A DNA stretch of 23,455 bases from CAIVPM01 sp049242885 (GCA_049242885.1 JBMLOQ010000114.1:1-23455); one strand, 5' to 3'; counted from the first letter of the stretch, positions 1 to 9,268 are shown. The notes: generated by a model not told the origin, from the sequence alone. Numbers and translations: made by a program.

Positions 1-92
1 TAAAATCATTCTTTTGGGTGAAACCTGTAATGGTATCATCATTTACTTTTACACTGTTATTCAAAATTATTCAATAACCTAAAAGTAATATC

Positions 93-2729
93 ATGAGAAA
101 AATATTTACATTCCTTGCAATAAGCATTGTACTATTCAAGCTTCAAGCTCAAACCATTACCACTGTGGAAAATGTATATGGTGGAAGAATTTTAGGCATT
201 ACAAGTAGTAGTATAGCTGGCTTTGCCGATAGTGCCAATGTGTTTGTAACTACCGAAAGTGCTAATACTGCTTTTTATGCTAAAGCAAATGGAATTACAA
301 CTGGTGCTGTAAACATTTCATCTTTTACAAAAATGCCAGCTCTTACAGCTGCTGCAGGAGTTGGTAGTGGGGTGCAAAAAATTGCCTCTTATAGTAGTTA
401 TATGTATTATATCGGCGGAAACACCATTTATAAAACCGCCTTTAATAGTAGTACTATTTCAAATACTAGAACTTTTGGTTTTTTTGATACTAGCTTGGTA
501 GATTTTACGATTAAGGGTAATCGCTTGTGGTACTTTTTTAAAGTATTTAGCAGCAACCAAGATCGATTTGCCTACAGCGATTTAGATGTTAATGGAAACA
601 TTATTAATTATGTATCGCCTCACGGATACAATAATACTGTTTACCCTACTAAAAGTATAATGAGTTATAATTTAGGGGATTCTATTTTAGTTTTCAAACA
701 GGGCAACGACCCCGAACTCACCATTTTAGAAAATATTAGTACCGGAGCAACTGCATTTGTACACGATAATTTATCAACCCTAAATCCTCTTGTTAATTGG
801 CGAACAGCAGCCATTGCTCCAGATGGTACTATTTTTATTGGAGGTCATTCTGCAACACATAAGTATATGGCATATAAACAAGTTGGTAGTGCAACTTGGA
901 GTGAGGTAAACACTGGAATTAATGGTGTAAGTGGCAGTAATATTGCTTTTTATGCCAATACTTCTAGTAATTATTATGTGTATTTTGGGAGTGCATACAG
1001 CAGTTCAAAAGGTGTTGCAGCAAGTTGGAATAATTTAGGCAACACCTCATTTGAAACACATAGCAACGATGGAGCAAGTTTAACACTTGCTAATAGCTTT
1101 ACAAGTGGTGTAGTGTTATTTACTACAGATGAAGGTTTGGGATGGACAAAAAATGCTGGTTCCATCATTAAAGAAATTAATACTGGAATAGAAGCAGTTC
1201 AGGTAAGCGATTTTGACATGAGGTCTGCTAAAGATTTTGGATGGCTTGCGAGTAAAGCAGGTGTTCGTTTTGTACGCAATTACAATACACCTTCTAAAAC
1301 TTGGAGTAATGCCATGTTTCCTAATGGGGATGGCTCGCCATATTATAGTGCAGAAATGATAGGCAACGATAGTAATAGTGTATATGTTGGTAATCTTCGT
1401 ATTTATAAAACTACCAATAAAGGGGTTAGCTGGAATCAAGTATTTACACCAGAAAATGCTCCATATAATTTTCCAAGTGTGGGCACTCAAGCAAGTGCCA
1501 TTGCAGTGAGTGATAGTATAAACAATATAGTATTGGCAGGATTTAAAATTCAAGGTACACAACGTGGAGGTGTTTTTGTAAGTACCAATGGTGGAACAAG
1601 TTGGAGCCAATTGCTAATTAATGCTACCACTGCAGGTTTTGATGTAGATGTAAATGATATTGAAATTATTAGTGATAGTGGTAGAGTTGTAGCCTACATT
1701 GGTGTTGAGTATGACAGCTCTTTAACTACTCCTTTAAGAGGAATGTATAAAGCCCAATGGAATGGAACAAGTTGGAGTGTAAGGGCAGAAGAAATTTATA
1801 CGCCAACTACATCATTAATTAATGTAACAGATATTGTAATTCATAGTAAAGATACTATTTTGGCTTGTGGAGGATTTTACAACAAAGTTTATGGCGGAGA
1901 ATATGGTATAAACTTTATGGTTAGTCGTCCTGTATTTAATACATGGAGAAGTTATGTGCCAAGTGTTGCAAGGTATCAGCCATTTAGTGCAGCAGCTTGG
2001 AATGGGGATACACTATTTTATGCTTATAGAGATAGTATTTTATACAGCAGAATATTTTTTAGCAGCACAGGAACTGGTACTCCAGGCGAAGCTTTATACT
2101 CAAAAGTAGATAATGGTACAGAAATAAATGTGTTGTATTATGATGAATTATTAGCTGGAAGTGGCACTGGGTTTAGAAGCATAAAAGGAGCATCTTTTTT
2201 GTTGCCAAATAAAACTATTGATATTACAGCTAATATTAAGAATAGCCGACACGTTGATATTAAATGGACTAACAATTTTGATGAATTGGTTGCTGCATAT
2301 GAATTGCAGGGAAGTTGCACCGGAAATAATTTTGAGAATGTTGCAACCATTTCATCATCCAATACTAAGCAATACAGTTATTTAGATAATATAAATTGTA
2401 CAAACGATTGGAAGTTGTATAGACTAAAGATTATAGAAAAAAATGGCAATGTGTATTATACTAGTACAATAAAAGTAGGGAATCAATTACCAGCAGAAAT
2501 TAGTGTTTATCCAAATCCTACAAACAATGGTGTTGTACAATTAAATACTACATTAAAAGGAAAAACAGTTGTACATATTTATAATTTATTAGGTAAGCAG
2601 CAAGCACAATTCAATTTAAATAATATTGGAGTAGTAACATTAAACATGCAGCATTTGCAAAAGGGAATTTATGTAATGCAATTGCAAAACGAGCAAAGAA
2701 GCTACACTCAAAAATTAGTTATACAATAA
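93..2729 (+). CDS. Secreted BNR-like repeat protein with type A T9SS sorting domain
   Basis: This is a large exported protein (878 aa), probably displayed on the cell surface or released by the type IX secretion system. Residues 1-19 form a signal peptide (MRK start, hydrophobic core, LQA cleavage site). The body is rich in Ser, Thr, Asn and Tyr and looks like repeated beta strands. Three Asp-box-like motifs of the form S/T-x-D/N-x-G-x-x-W lie near residues 345-351, 441-447 and 498-504, as in BNR/sialidase or Ycf48-like beta-propellers. Residues of about 706-798 look like a fibronectin-type domain. Residues 803-878 are a classic type A sorting domain: VYPNP near 805, then a LLGK turn, a KGIYVMQL strand and a short basic end. 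The ATG start at 93 is fixed by the signal peptide. No enzymatic motif is visible, so it could be an adhesin, a binding protein or a hydrolase of unknown type. It converges with the other surface gene at 2799-5405. Confidence 0.9.
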   Translation: MRKIFTFLAISIVLFKLQAQTITTVENVYGGRILGITSSSIAGFADSANVFVTTESANTAFYAKANGITTGAVNISSFTKMPALTAAAGVGSGVQKIASYSSYMYYIGGNTIYKTAFNSSTISNTRTFGFFDTSLVDFTIKGNRLWYFFKVFSSNQDRFAYSDLDVNGNIINYVSPHGYNNTVYPTKSIMSYNLGDSILVFKQGNDPELTILENISTGATAFVHDNLSTLNPLVNWRTAAIAPDGTIFIGGHSATHKYMAYKQVGSATWSEVNTGINGVSGSNIAFYANTSSNYYVYFGSAYSSSKGVAASWNNLGNTSFETHSNDGASLTLANSFTSGVVLFTTDEGLGWTKNAGSIIKEINTGIEAVQVSDFDMRSAKDFGWLASKAGVRFVRNYNTPSKTWSNAMFPNGDGSPYYSAEMIGNDSNSVYVGNLRIYKTTNKGVSWNQVFTPENAPYNFPSVGTQASAIAVSDSINNIVLAGFKIQGTQRGGVFVSTNGGTSWSQLLINATTAGFDVDVNDIEIISDSGRVVAYIGVEYDSSLTTPLRGMYKAQWNGTSWSVRAEEIYTPTTSLINVTDIVIHSKDTILACGGFYNKVYGGEYGINFMVSRPVFNTWRSYVPSVARYQPFSAAAWNGDTLFYAYRDSILYSRIFFSSTGTGTPGEALYSKVDNGTEINVLYYDELLAGSGTGFRSIKGASFLLPNKTIDITANIKNSRHVDIKWTNNFDELVAAYELQGSCTGNNFENVATISSSNTKQYSYLDNINCTNDWKLYRLKIIEKNGNVYYTSTIKVGNQLPAEISVYPNPTNNGVVQLNTTLKGKTVVHIYNLLGKQQAQFNLNNIGVVTLNMQHLQKGIYVMQLQNEQRSYTQKLVIQ

Positions 2730-2747
2730 GGATTTTATAACAGGGGT

Positions 2748-2790
2748 AACAAGGCTCTTCTTACATAGTTAAGGAGGGCTTTGTTTTTAT
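2748..2790 (+). terminator. Strong hairpin terminator between two convergent surface genes
   Basis: Bases 2748-2763 pair with 2770-2785 to give a 16-bp stem with three G-U wobbles and a 6-base loop, followed by a T run at 2784-2788. It starts 18 bases after the stop of the upstream plus-strand gene. The wobbles become A-C mismatches on the other strand, so it should work best for plus-strand transcripts. It may also help stop the minus-strand gene. Confidence 0.85.
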
Positions 2791-2798
2791 AAATCCTA

Positions 2799-5405
2799 CT
2801 ATCTTATCAAAACAAATACACCCTTTTTGTAAACTGTTTTTCCTCTAAAATCTATCCCTTGGGTTTGAAAAATATAAGTGCCACTTTCGGCAGGTAAACC
2901 ATTTAAAGTTCCATCCCAACCTTTACCAAACTCTTTGGTATTAAATAAAGGTTGCCCCCATCTATTAAAAATTGAAAAGTAATTAAGTTCAGTAATACCA
3001 ATAGGTATTGGTTTTAATATGTCATTCTTACCATCTTTATTAGGTGTAAAAGCATCTGGAACTAAAATGTCTGGCTCTAGTTTAAACAATCTTACTTTTA
3101 TATCATCTTTTGTACTACAACCATTTTTTGTAGTTGCAGTTAATGTATAAGTTAATGAATCTGGTAAGCTGCTGTTTGTGTAAATGGCTGTAGGTTTTAA
3201 AAGTGTGGCATTGTTTAATCCAGTGCTAGGATACCATAAATAAGTTAAAGCAGTATCAGTAACGGATGATTGAAAAATTAATGGTTGTTGTAGCGTTACA
3301 AAAGTATCTCTACCAGCAAAAACAGGTTGTATTTTTTCTACAAATACAGTTATTGTATCGCTTACTTGTTTTAAACAACCTGTATTATATTTTGCAGTAA
3401 GTATATAACTGGTTGATTTTGATGGTCCTGCAATTGGGTTTAACGAGTTACCATTAATTAAAGAATTAACTGGCTGCCAGTTAAAAACATCTCCAATATA
3501 GTTTGCATTAAATTGTACTCTTTTTCCAAAACATATTACAGAATCTTTACCAGCAATGGCTATTGGATAAGGGAATGGTGTAATCGTTACAGAATCTTTA
3601 TCTTGGCATTTGCCTAAATTGGCTGTTACATAATATTTTGTTGTAACTGTTGGTGAAGCGTTTGGAGTTTTTATTGTGTTGTTGTTTAAAGCAACATTTG
3701 GGGTCCATAAAAAATTTAAAGCCTTACTATCCAACATCAGAGTAATAGAATCTTTGCTACAAATAGCAGTATCTGCCATAGCTTGTACAGTTATAAAATC
3801 TAAGGTATTTACAATAATGCTATCCGTATTTATACAACTTCCATTTGATGCAGTAATGTAGTATGTAGTAGTGTCTTTTGGATACACACTAGGGTTTCCA
3901 GAGGTAGTATTAATAATGTTATAGTTGGGTGTCCATTGTAAATTATTTCCAGGGGAAGAAGCTTGCAACATCAGTGTATCAATAGTACAAATTAGGGTAT
4001 CTTTAAATGGTAAATTTATAAATGGTTTGTCTGTAATATTTAGTCGTCTACTTTTTATAGTATCTACACAACCTTTACTACTGCTAGCAATAAAATTCAC
4101 ATTAGCCGTCATTATGCTAGGATATTTATAAGTTGGGTTTTGAGAAGTTGATGTGTCTGTTGATGTGTTTGTTATATCACCAAATTTCCAATACCATTTG
4201 TTTATAGTGCCATAAGTTGCTGTGCTTAAATCTTTAAATGTAAATGGGTTTGCAAAGCAACTTCCTATAAAACTAAAATCTACATTAAATCCTGGATATA
4301 CTTTTACTATAGTACTATCTTCTCCTTTGCATCCACCAATGCCAACAATTTTTAAATAAGCTACATAAGTACCTGTATCGGCATAGGTATAAGTTTTTGT
4401 TGGTGACGTTGAGGTATCAGTTGTAATTTTTTTATCTCCAAAATCCCAGGCATATCCAATTATACTCGATGAATTATTTAAGTTCTCGAAATATACATTA
4501 TAGTTTTTGCAGTTAACTTGTAGTTTAGGAAGTTCAGCTGCTGCAATATCACAATCTTGAACTTTAAGTATAAAATCTTTATTATGGAAGCTAATTACAT
4601 TACCATTTCTTATTTCATTTACACATACACTTACTACATATTCGCCTTGTGCAGGTGCAATACCAGTAATTTGGCCATTATCTAAATTAATGTTTATACC
4701 ACTTCCTAAAGGATTATTACCATTGTATCCAGCTCTATAGTTTATGGGAGAAAGATTAATGATTGTTGGCGTACCACCAGGTTGGTTTGTATAAGCAGTG
4801 CAAAAACTAAATGCCAATGAATCACCATCAATATCTGTAGCACCAAAGTCTAATACAAATTTTTTGTTGGCACAAACCAGTGAAGTATCTTTTAAATTAA
4901 AAATGCTACTGTTATTTAAACCACTTGGTAAAACATTGGTGCCTGGAATATATGTAGTAAACGTACTACCTGTTCCATTGGCTGCAAGATTTATAATATT
5001 ATCTACTCTACAACAATTGCTTACAGTAAGTGTATAGCCTACTGCATTTATGGGCAAGGTAATTGAACCAATGTAATGGGCTACCTCATAGCAAACAACT
5101 GGATTACCAGTTAAACAAGGAATAGCACCCACATCCATGAGTAAGGTTTGAACTGAACCATTAAGACTCAAAGACAAGGTATTTAGTCGTGTGCCATTTT
5201 CATAAATAGCCACTGTTGCTCTTTCGGCTTCTAGTTTTGGTCCTAAACTTTGGCAATCTCTAAAAAGCCTGACTGTAATATCATAAGTAACTGTTGTAGC
5301 AGTAGATGATGCCACGGTATAGTAAATTTCTCCCCCAGCAATATGCCTAGCATTTACTATTAAATTTGAAAACACAAAAAAGAATATGGCAATTATTTTC
5401 CGCAC
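2799..5405 (-). CDS. PKD/Ig-like repeat surface protein with gliding-motility C-terminal domain (type B CTD)
   Basis: This 868-aa exported protein is probably secreted by T9SS and anchored at the surface. Its N-terminal signal peptide (residues 1-19, ending VNA) leads straight into RHIAGGEIYY, a start typical of large Bacteroidota PKD proteins. Two PKD domains follow (about 300-370 and 374-457, with WDFGD at 320 and WKFGD at 406). Four Ig-like repeats of about 75-80 aa come next, each with a W-x-P motif (near 491, 567, 643 and 724) and paired cysteines in several units. Residues 778-868 match the gliding-motility C-terminal family: PDAFTPNKDGKND, then FNRWG, GWDG and GTYIF. The start codon is GTG. 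It is supported because the signal peptide begins exactly there and no nearby ATG preserves it. The repeats suggest binding or adhesion rather than catalysis. No substrate can be named. Confidence 0.92.
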   Translation of the reverse strand: MRKIIAIFFFVFSNLIVNARHIAGGEIYYTVASSTATTVTYDITVRLFRDCQSLGPKLEAERATVAIYENGTRLNTLSLSLNGSVQTLLMDVGAIPCLTGNPVVCYEVAHYIGSITLPINAVGYTLTVSNCCRVDNIINLAANGTGSTFTTYIPGTNVLPSGLNNSSIFNLKDTSLVCANKKFVLDFGATDIDGDSLAFSFCTAYTNQPGGTPTIINLSPINYRAGYNGNNPLGSGININLDNGQITGIAPAQGEYVVSVCVNEIRNGNVISFHNKDFILKVQDCDIAAAELPKLQVNCKNYNVYFENLNNSSSIIGYAWDFGDKKITTDTSTSPTKTYTYADTGTYVAYLKIVGIGGCKGEDSTIVKVYPGFNVDFSFIGSCFANPFTFKDLSTATYGTINKWYWKFGDITNTSTDTSTSQNPTYKYPSIMTANVNFIASSSKGCVDTIKSRRLNITDKPFINLPFKDTLICTIDTLMLQASSPGNNLQWTPNYNIINTTSGNPSVYPKDTTTYYITASNGSCINTDSIIVNTLDFITVQAMADTAICSKDSITLMLDSKALNFLWTPNVALNNNTIKTPNASPTVTTKYYVTANLGKCQDKDSVTITPFPYPIAIAGKDSVICFGKRVQFNANYIGDVFNWQPVNSLINGNSLNPIAGPSKSTSYILTAKYNTGCLKQVSDTITVFVEKIQPVFAGRDTFVTLQQPLIFQSSVTDTALTYLWYPSTGLNNATLLKPTAIYTNSSLPDSLTYTLTATTKNGCSTKDDIKVRLFKLEPDILVPDAFTPNKDGKNDILKPIPIGITELNYFSIFNRWGQPLFNTKEFGKGWDGTLNGLPAESGTYIFQTQGIDFRGKTVYKKGVFVLIR

Positions 5406-5487
5406 TAAAAATTGATAAAGTTTGTGTAAAATTAGGTTTAAAATGGTATTAAGTTGTTAAACTTTAAAACATTGGATTACCTAAAAA

Positions 5488-5516
5488 TTGTTTCTTAGTT
5501 TTAGTGCCTACATTTG
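5488..5516 (+). promoter_or_regulatory. Bacteroidota-type promoter for the desaturase
   Basis: TTG at 5488-5490 is followed after 18 bases by TACATTTG at 5509-5516, a full match to the TAnnTTTG -7 element with good spacing. The expected start point lies about 15 bases before the ATG at 5538. This is an inference from sequence only. Confidence 0.65.
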
Positions 5517-5537
5517 TAAATATTCTAAAATTAAAAT

Positions 5538-6614
5538 ATGGCTTCAACTTTCACCATTCCAAAATTTCCTGTTGTTAAAGATTCTTTACACAACGAGCTT
5601 AGAAAAAGAGTACAACAGTATTTTGATGATAATAAAATTTTACAAACTGGCAATGTAAAGCTTTATTCAAAAGCAGTTTTTTTAGTACTTAGTTTTATTA
5701 CTTTATATATCCATTTAGTTTTTTTTACTCCTAATACTTTTTGGAGTATTGTAGAGTGTGTGTTATTAGGTGGAACTATTGCTGCTATTGGATTTAATGT
5801 AATGCACGATGGAAGCCATGGAAGTTTTAGTGCCAGAAAACATATGAACAAACTAGCAGCATATAGTATTAGTATGTTGGGTGCTAATCATTTTATGTGG
5901 AATATGAAACACAACATGATACACCATACTTTTACTAATATTGATGGGGTTGATGACGATATAGAAGTAGGTGTTTTTATGCGTATGGCACCAACACAAA
6001 AAAAATATTGGATGCACCGTTTTCAACATGTTTATTTTTGGTTATTGTATAGTTTATTATATGTGTTTTGGATTTTCTTTACCGATTATAAAAAGTATTT
6101 TAGCAAACACATAGGTCAATTTCCTTTAAAACCAATGAGCGTAAAAGAGCATATAATGTTTTGGGTTGTAAAAATTTATCATGCTTTAGCATTTATCGTA
6201 GTTCCCATTTGGCAGTTGGGTTGGGCAAATTGGTTGGTAGGATTTTTAATAGTTACATTATTTGCTGGTTTTATTCTGAGCATTGTATTTCAATTAGCAC
6301 ATACGGTTGAGCATACTGCTTTTCCTTTGGTAGCTGAAGATACTAACAAGTTAGATGATGAGTTTGCAGCACATCAAATAAAAACAACAGCAAATTTTGC
6401 AACCAATAACAAATTGGTAAGTTGGTTAGTTGGGGGATTAAATTTTCAAATTGAGCATCATTTGTTTCCTAAAATATCACATATACATTACCCAGCAATT
6501 AGTAATATTATTAGAACAGTTTGTGCCGAGTATCAATTGCAATATATTGAGTATCCTACCACACGAAAAGCCATTGCAGCTCATGTAAGGTTTTTGAGAG
6601 ATATGGGAAGGTAA
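5538..6614 (+). CDS. Membrane fatty acid desaturase, front-end type (acyl-CoA desaturase)
   Basis: This 358-aa integral membrane di-iron desaturase should place a double bond in an acyl chain with O2 and an electron donor. All three histidine boxes are present: HDGSH at 90-94, H125-x3-HH at 129-130, and QIEHH at 304-308. Glutamine as the first residue of the third box is typical of front-end (delta-5/delta-6) desaturases and the linoleoyl-CoA desaturase group (COG3239). An extra H-x3-H occurs at 255-259. Hydrophobic segments lie near 43-64, 71-88, 166-184, 206-225 and 230-252. There is no fused cytochrome b5 domain, so electrons must come from a separate ferredoxin or cytochrome. The ATG start follows an A-rich leader with a good promoter. 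The gene ends 4 bases from the stop of the convergent exonuclease. Regiospecificity cannot be read from the sequence. Confidence 0.92.
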   Translation: MASTFTIPKFPVVKDSLHNELRKRVQQYFDDNKILQTGNVKLYSKAVFLVLSFITLYIHLVFFTPNTFWSIVECVLLGGTIAAIGFNVMHDGSHGSFSARKHMNKLAAYSISMLGANHFMWNMKHNMIHHTFTNIDGVDDDIEVGVFMRMAPTQKKYWMHRFQHVYFWLLYSLLYVFWIFFTDYKKYFSKHIGQFPLKPMSVKEHIMFWVVKIYHALAFIVVPIWQLGWANWLVGFLIVTLFAGFILSIVFQLAHTVEHTAFPLVAEDTNKLDDEFAAHQIKTTANFATNNKLVSWLVGGLNFQIEHHLFPKISHIHYPAISNIIRTVCAEYQLQYIEYPTTRKAIAAHVRFLRDMGR

Positions 6615-6618
6615 ATGG

Positions 6619-7335
6619 TTATTTAACCACTACAATATTTTCATCTTTTATCATAGCTACACCTTTAAAGTGTAGTATGATTTTTGCTACTACAGCTACA
6701 TCTTTTTGGCAGTAGGTAACTATGCGTTCAAGATTGTTTTCAATGTAGTACACTTCTTGCACCTGACTTCCATCTATGTCATCCTTACTTGTAGCAATAT
6801 TTAAACAATTGGCAATAAGATGCAATGAGGTGTAGTTTTTATTATCACCAAAACGCCACCAATTTAAAGTGTCTAGCATTTTTGTTTCCCAAGGTTTTCT
6901 GTCGTGTAGCCATAAATACTCTGGTAATTGTAAACCATTAATTAAAATTCTACGACAAATAAATGGTATATCAAACTCACGAATATTGTGACCTGCAAAC
7001 CAAAAGTTTTTATTTATTTTATACATTTTATTGCAAAGCTCAATAAATTGTTGTAACAACTCTTTTTCGCTGTGGCCATAAATACTTTTAATTTTTAAGT
7101 GTAGCTCTCTTTTTTCATCTTCAAAAAAATAAGCAGTACTAATACAAACTATTTTCCCAAATTCCGATAATATACCTCCTCTTTTTTTCCAGCTTTCCTC
7201 AATAGTAATTTGTTCATCTTCTAAAAATCTGGCATTTTTTTCTTGCCAAAGTTTTTGCCAATTGTTAGTTAATTGTGAAAATTCTGCCTCCATGGGCACA
7301 GTTTCAATATCCAATATTAGTAAATCAGTTATCAT
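6619..7335 (-). CDS. Predicted 3'-5' exonuclease, PolB-like DEDD family
   Basis: This 238-aa protein is a stand-alone ribonuclease H-fold exonuclease that should remove nucleotides from 3' ends in a two-metal reaction. The three Exo motifs are visible: DIETVP with D9 and E11 (Exo I), the HNIREFD segment at 116-122 with D122 (Exo II), and Y208-x3-D212 (Exo III). The tyrosine form of Exo III places it in the DEDDy branch, like the proofreading domain of family B polymerases. No polymerase domain is attached. It resembles the conserved family annotated as predicted 3'-5' exonuclease related to PolB. Its cellular substrate is unknown and could be DNA repair intermediates or RNA. The ATG at 7335 is only 31 bases from the likely ATG of the divergent gene, so its promoter must overlap the neighbour's start region. 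Confidence 0.88.
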   Translation of the reverse strand: MITDLLILDIETVPMEAEFSQLTNNWQKLWQEKNARFLEDEQITIEESWKKRGGILSEFGKIVCISTAYFFEDEKRELHLKIKSIYGHSEKELLQQFIELCNKMYKINKNFWFAGHNIREFDIPFICRRILINGLQLPEYLWLHDRKPWETKMLDTLNWWRFGDNKNYTSLHLIANCLNIATSKDDIDGSQVQEVYYIENNLERIVTYCQKDVAVVAKIILHFKGVAMIKDENIVVVK

Positions 7336-7366
7336 ATCTTATTATTGCAAATAAAATTAAGTGAAA

Positions 7367-8347
7367 ATGAGTTACACCCCATCAGTTAATCCTCAACAAA
7401 CAAAAAAAAATAATAATAGTTTGGTAGGAATTTTACTTGTTGCATTAGTTGCAGCAATTGGATACATTATTTATGATAAAACACAAGATAAAAAAGTAGA
7501 AGTTTTATCAGAGAAAAAAGATGCAGTAATACAAGATTTAGATAGTGCTAAAACTCAGCTACAAGCAATGTTTGATGAAGCTAGTACAAGAATAGATTCT
7601 ATAAGCACTTCAAACGTGCAACTGCAAGGAGATTTGGCTACCAGAAATGAAGAAATTATAAAAATGAAGCAAAACATTGGTAGCATACTTAAGAAAAAAA
7701 ATGCAAGTGATAGTGAACTTAAGGAAGCTAAAAACATGATTGCTCAGCTTAATGGAAAAATTGATGATTTGTTTATGGAGGTTGCCAAGTTAAAAGGTGA
7801 AAACGAAAAACTTACAGGCGAAAATGTAGCTTTAGCAACTGATAAAAATAATTTACAAGCAGATAAAAAAAACTTACAAGAAACACTTGTGTCTAAAGAA
7901 AATGAAAATGCTGCATTAAGCGATAAAGTTGATGTTGCAAGTACTTTGCATGCTAGTAAAGTTGGAATCTTTGCTATTAAAAAAAGAGGAGAAACTGAAA
8001 AAGAAACAGAAACTGCAAAACGTGCCGATTATTTTAAAATTGCTTTTCAATTAGATGAAAACAGAGTGGCAAAAGCTGGAGTAAAAACTATTTATATTGT
8101 AATTAAAAATGTAGATGGCACAACCAGTATGCCTGATGGAGGTTTTAAGTTAAGAGATGGAAGCGAATTAAAATATACTAATAAAGTTGATGTTACTTAT
8201 GATCCTACAAGAGCTAATAATGTAAGTTTTAATTGGCAACCTGGAGAGAAATTTGTACCAGGTGATTACAAAATTGAAATTTATAATAATGGTTTTAAAA
8301 TTGGCGAAGCAGTAAAAACCTTGAAGAAAGGTGGATTGTTTAGCTAA
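7367..8347 (+). CDS. Membrane-anchored coiled-coil protein of unknown function
   Basis: I do not recognise a named family. From the ATG at 7367 the product has 326 aa. A GTG two codons upstream (7361) is possible but less likely. A single membrane segment lies at about residues 18-37, after a short polar, Lys/Asn-rich N-terminus, so the rest probably faces the periplasm. Residues of about 45-190 are heptad-rich and charged, a long coiled coil with many Glu, Lys, Leu and Asn. Residues of about 195-326 look like a compact beta domain with Gly and aromatic residues (for example NWQPGEKF and GDYKIEIYNNG), similar in style to Ig-like domains. The layout suggests a structural or tethering role in the envelope. 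A clear hairpin terminator follows the stop. Confidence is high that it is a gene and low for function. Confidence 0.85.
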   Translation: MSYTPSVNPQQTKKNNNSLVGILLVALVAAIGYIIYDKTQDKKVEVLSEKKDAVIQDLDSAKTQLQAMFDEASTRIDSISTSNVQLQGDLATRNEEIIKMKQNIGSILKKKNASDSELKEAKNMIAQLNGKIDDLFMEVAKLKGENEKLTGENVALATDKNNLQADKKNLQETLVSKENENAALSDKVDVASTLHASKVGIFAIKKRGETEKETETAKRADYFKIAFQLDENRVAKAGVKTIYIVIKNVDGTTSMPDGGFKLRDGSELKYTNKVDVTYDPTRANNVSFNWQPGEKFVPGDYKIEIYNNGFKIGEAVKTLKKGGLFS

Positions 8348-8368
8348 AATAAAACTAATGAAATGTTG

Positions 8369-8399
8369 AAATGTGTGCTACAATTGGCACACATTTTTT
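8369..8399 (+). terminator. Rho-independent terminator after the coiled-coil gene
   Basis: Bases 8369-8378 pair perfectly with 8387-8396 (10 bp, 8-base loop), with a T run at 8394-8399. The hairpin starts 22 bases after the stop codon. It abuts the stop of the convergent enoyl-CoA hydratase gene and, read on the other strand, also has a stem followed by T residues. Confidence 0.85.
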
Positions 8400-9153
8400 A
8401 TTTATTCTTTGCTTTAAATTCGGCAAGAAAATTTTTTGTGAAATCTGATAATACAAGACTACCACTTATGGAAGCTCTTTGCAATAGTAATTCATTCCAA
8501 TGCTCAGTACCATCCCAAAATGCTTTTTTTATAGCTGCCATAGCAGCAGCACTTTGTGTAGCTAAATGATTGGCGAGTGAAAAGCCTGCTTCATTCAAAG
8601 CTTCTATGTCTGAATGCAAACTTGCAAATAATCCTTTTTGCAATGCCCAATTGGCATCTCTAAAATTACTTGCATCAATTGCCAATTCGTAAGCTGCAGA
8701 TTTGCCTATTTTTCTTTCAACTGCTGGGCCAACTACAAATGGACCAATACCCACAGCTAATTCACTTAGCTTTATTTGTGCATTGTTTGTTGCTAAGGTA
8801 TAGTCGCAGCTACAAGCCAAACCAACACCACCACCTATTGCTTTACCTTGCACTAAGCCAATTATAAATTTTGGACAAGTACGCATGGCATTAATTACTT
8901 GTGCAAATCCAGAAAAAAATAGTAATCCTTCTGATTCTGTTTTAATTTCCATTAATTCATCGAAACTTGCACCTGCACAAAATGTTTTATTGCCACTACT
9001 TTTGAGAATAATTACTTTACAGTTTTCATCTGCTCCTGCTTTTGTAATAGTAAGTGCTAATTGTTGTAAAATTGATGCTGGTAATGAATTATGATTTGGA
9101 GTAAAAAATTCAATTATCCCAACTTTGTTTTGTATTGTGTAGTTTACGAACAT
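8398..9153 (-). CDS. Enoyl-CoA hydratase/isomerase family protein
   Basis: This 251-aa protein has the crotonase fold and should act on a 2-enoyl-CoA thioester, most likely adding water across the double bond. The two oxyanion-hole segments are present: FCAGAS at 58-63 and KAIGGGVGLA at 104-113. Both glutamates that act in hydration in the rat mitochondrial enzyme have counterparts, E131 (in LSELAVGIG) and E156 (in AAYELAID). Retention of both favours true hydratase activity over isomerase or thioesterase activity. Length matches the family. It may serve fatty acid or branched-chain amino acid breakdown (a methylglutaconyl-CoA hydratase is one candidate), but the neighbours do not settle this. 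The start is an ATG. It stands apart from the TPM gene downstream by 115 bases. Confidence 0.9.
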   Translation of the reverse strand: MFVNYTIQNKVGIIEFFTPNHNSLPASILQQLALTITKAGADENCKVIILKSSGNKTFCAGASFDELMEIKTESEGLLFFSGFAQVINAMRTCPKFIIGLVQGKAIGGGVGLACSCDYTLATNNAQIKLSELAVGIGPFVVGPAVERKIGKSAAYELAIDASNFRDANWALQKGLFASLHSDIEALNEAGFSLANHLATQSAAAMAAIKKAFWDGTEHWNELLLQRASISGSLVLSDFTKNFLAEFKAKNK

Positions 9154-9268
9154 TTTTAATTAGCTAGTTTTAGAATTAGCCAACAAGCCAATTCATAAAA
9201 AAATCAATGATTTTTAAATTTTTAGGAAAATGATCACATTGCCTAATTAACAGATAGTTTCATTTTGC

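Noticed and set aside
1..92. Possible minus-strand gene running off the left edge, starting with tandem ATG codons at 37-42, and open frames on the plus strand.
   Set aside because: Only about 14 codons are visible and several frames are open by chance in this short AT-rich stretch. No family can be recognised.
1116..1610. Long open frame (164 aa) on the minus strand inside the first surface gene.
   Set aside because: It lies wholly opposite a convincing exported protein, and its translation is rich in Cys, Ile and Thr with no recognisable domain. It is a shadow of the repeat-rich coding strand.
6616..6629. Short palindrome between the convergent desaturase and exonuclease genes as a shared terminator.
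   Set aside because: The 6-bp arms have only a 2-base centre, cannot form a good RNA loop, and no T run follows on either strand.
9199..9215. A/T-only inverted repeat downstream of the exported TPM gene as a terminator.
   Set aside because: The stem is almost entirely A-T pairs and would be very weak. It is expected by chance at this base composition.
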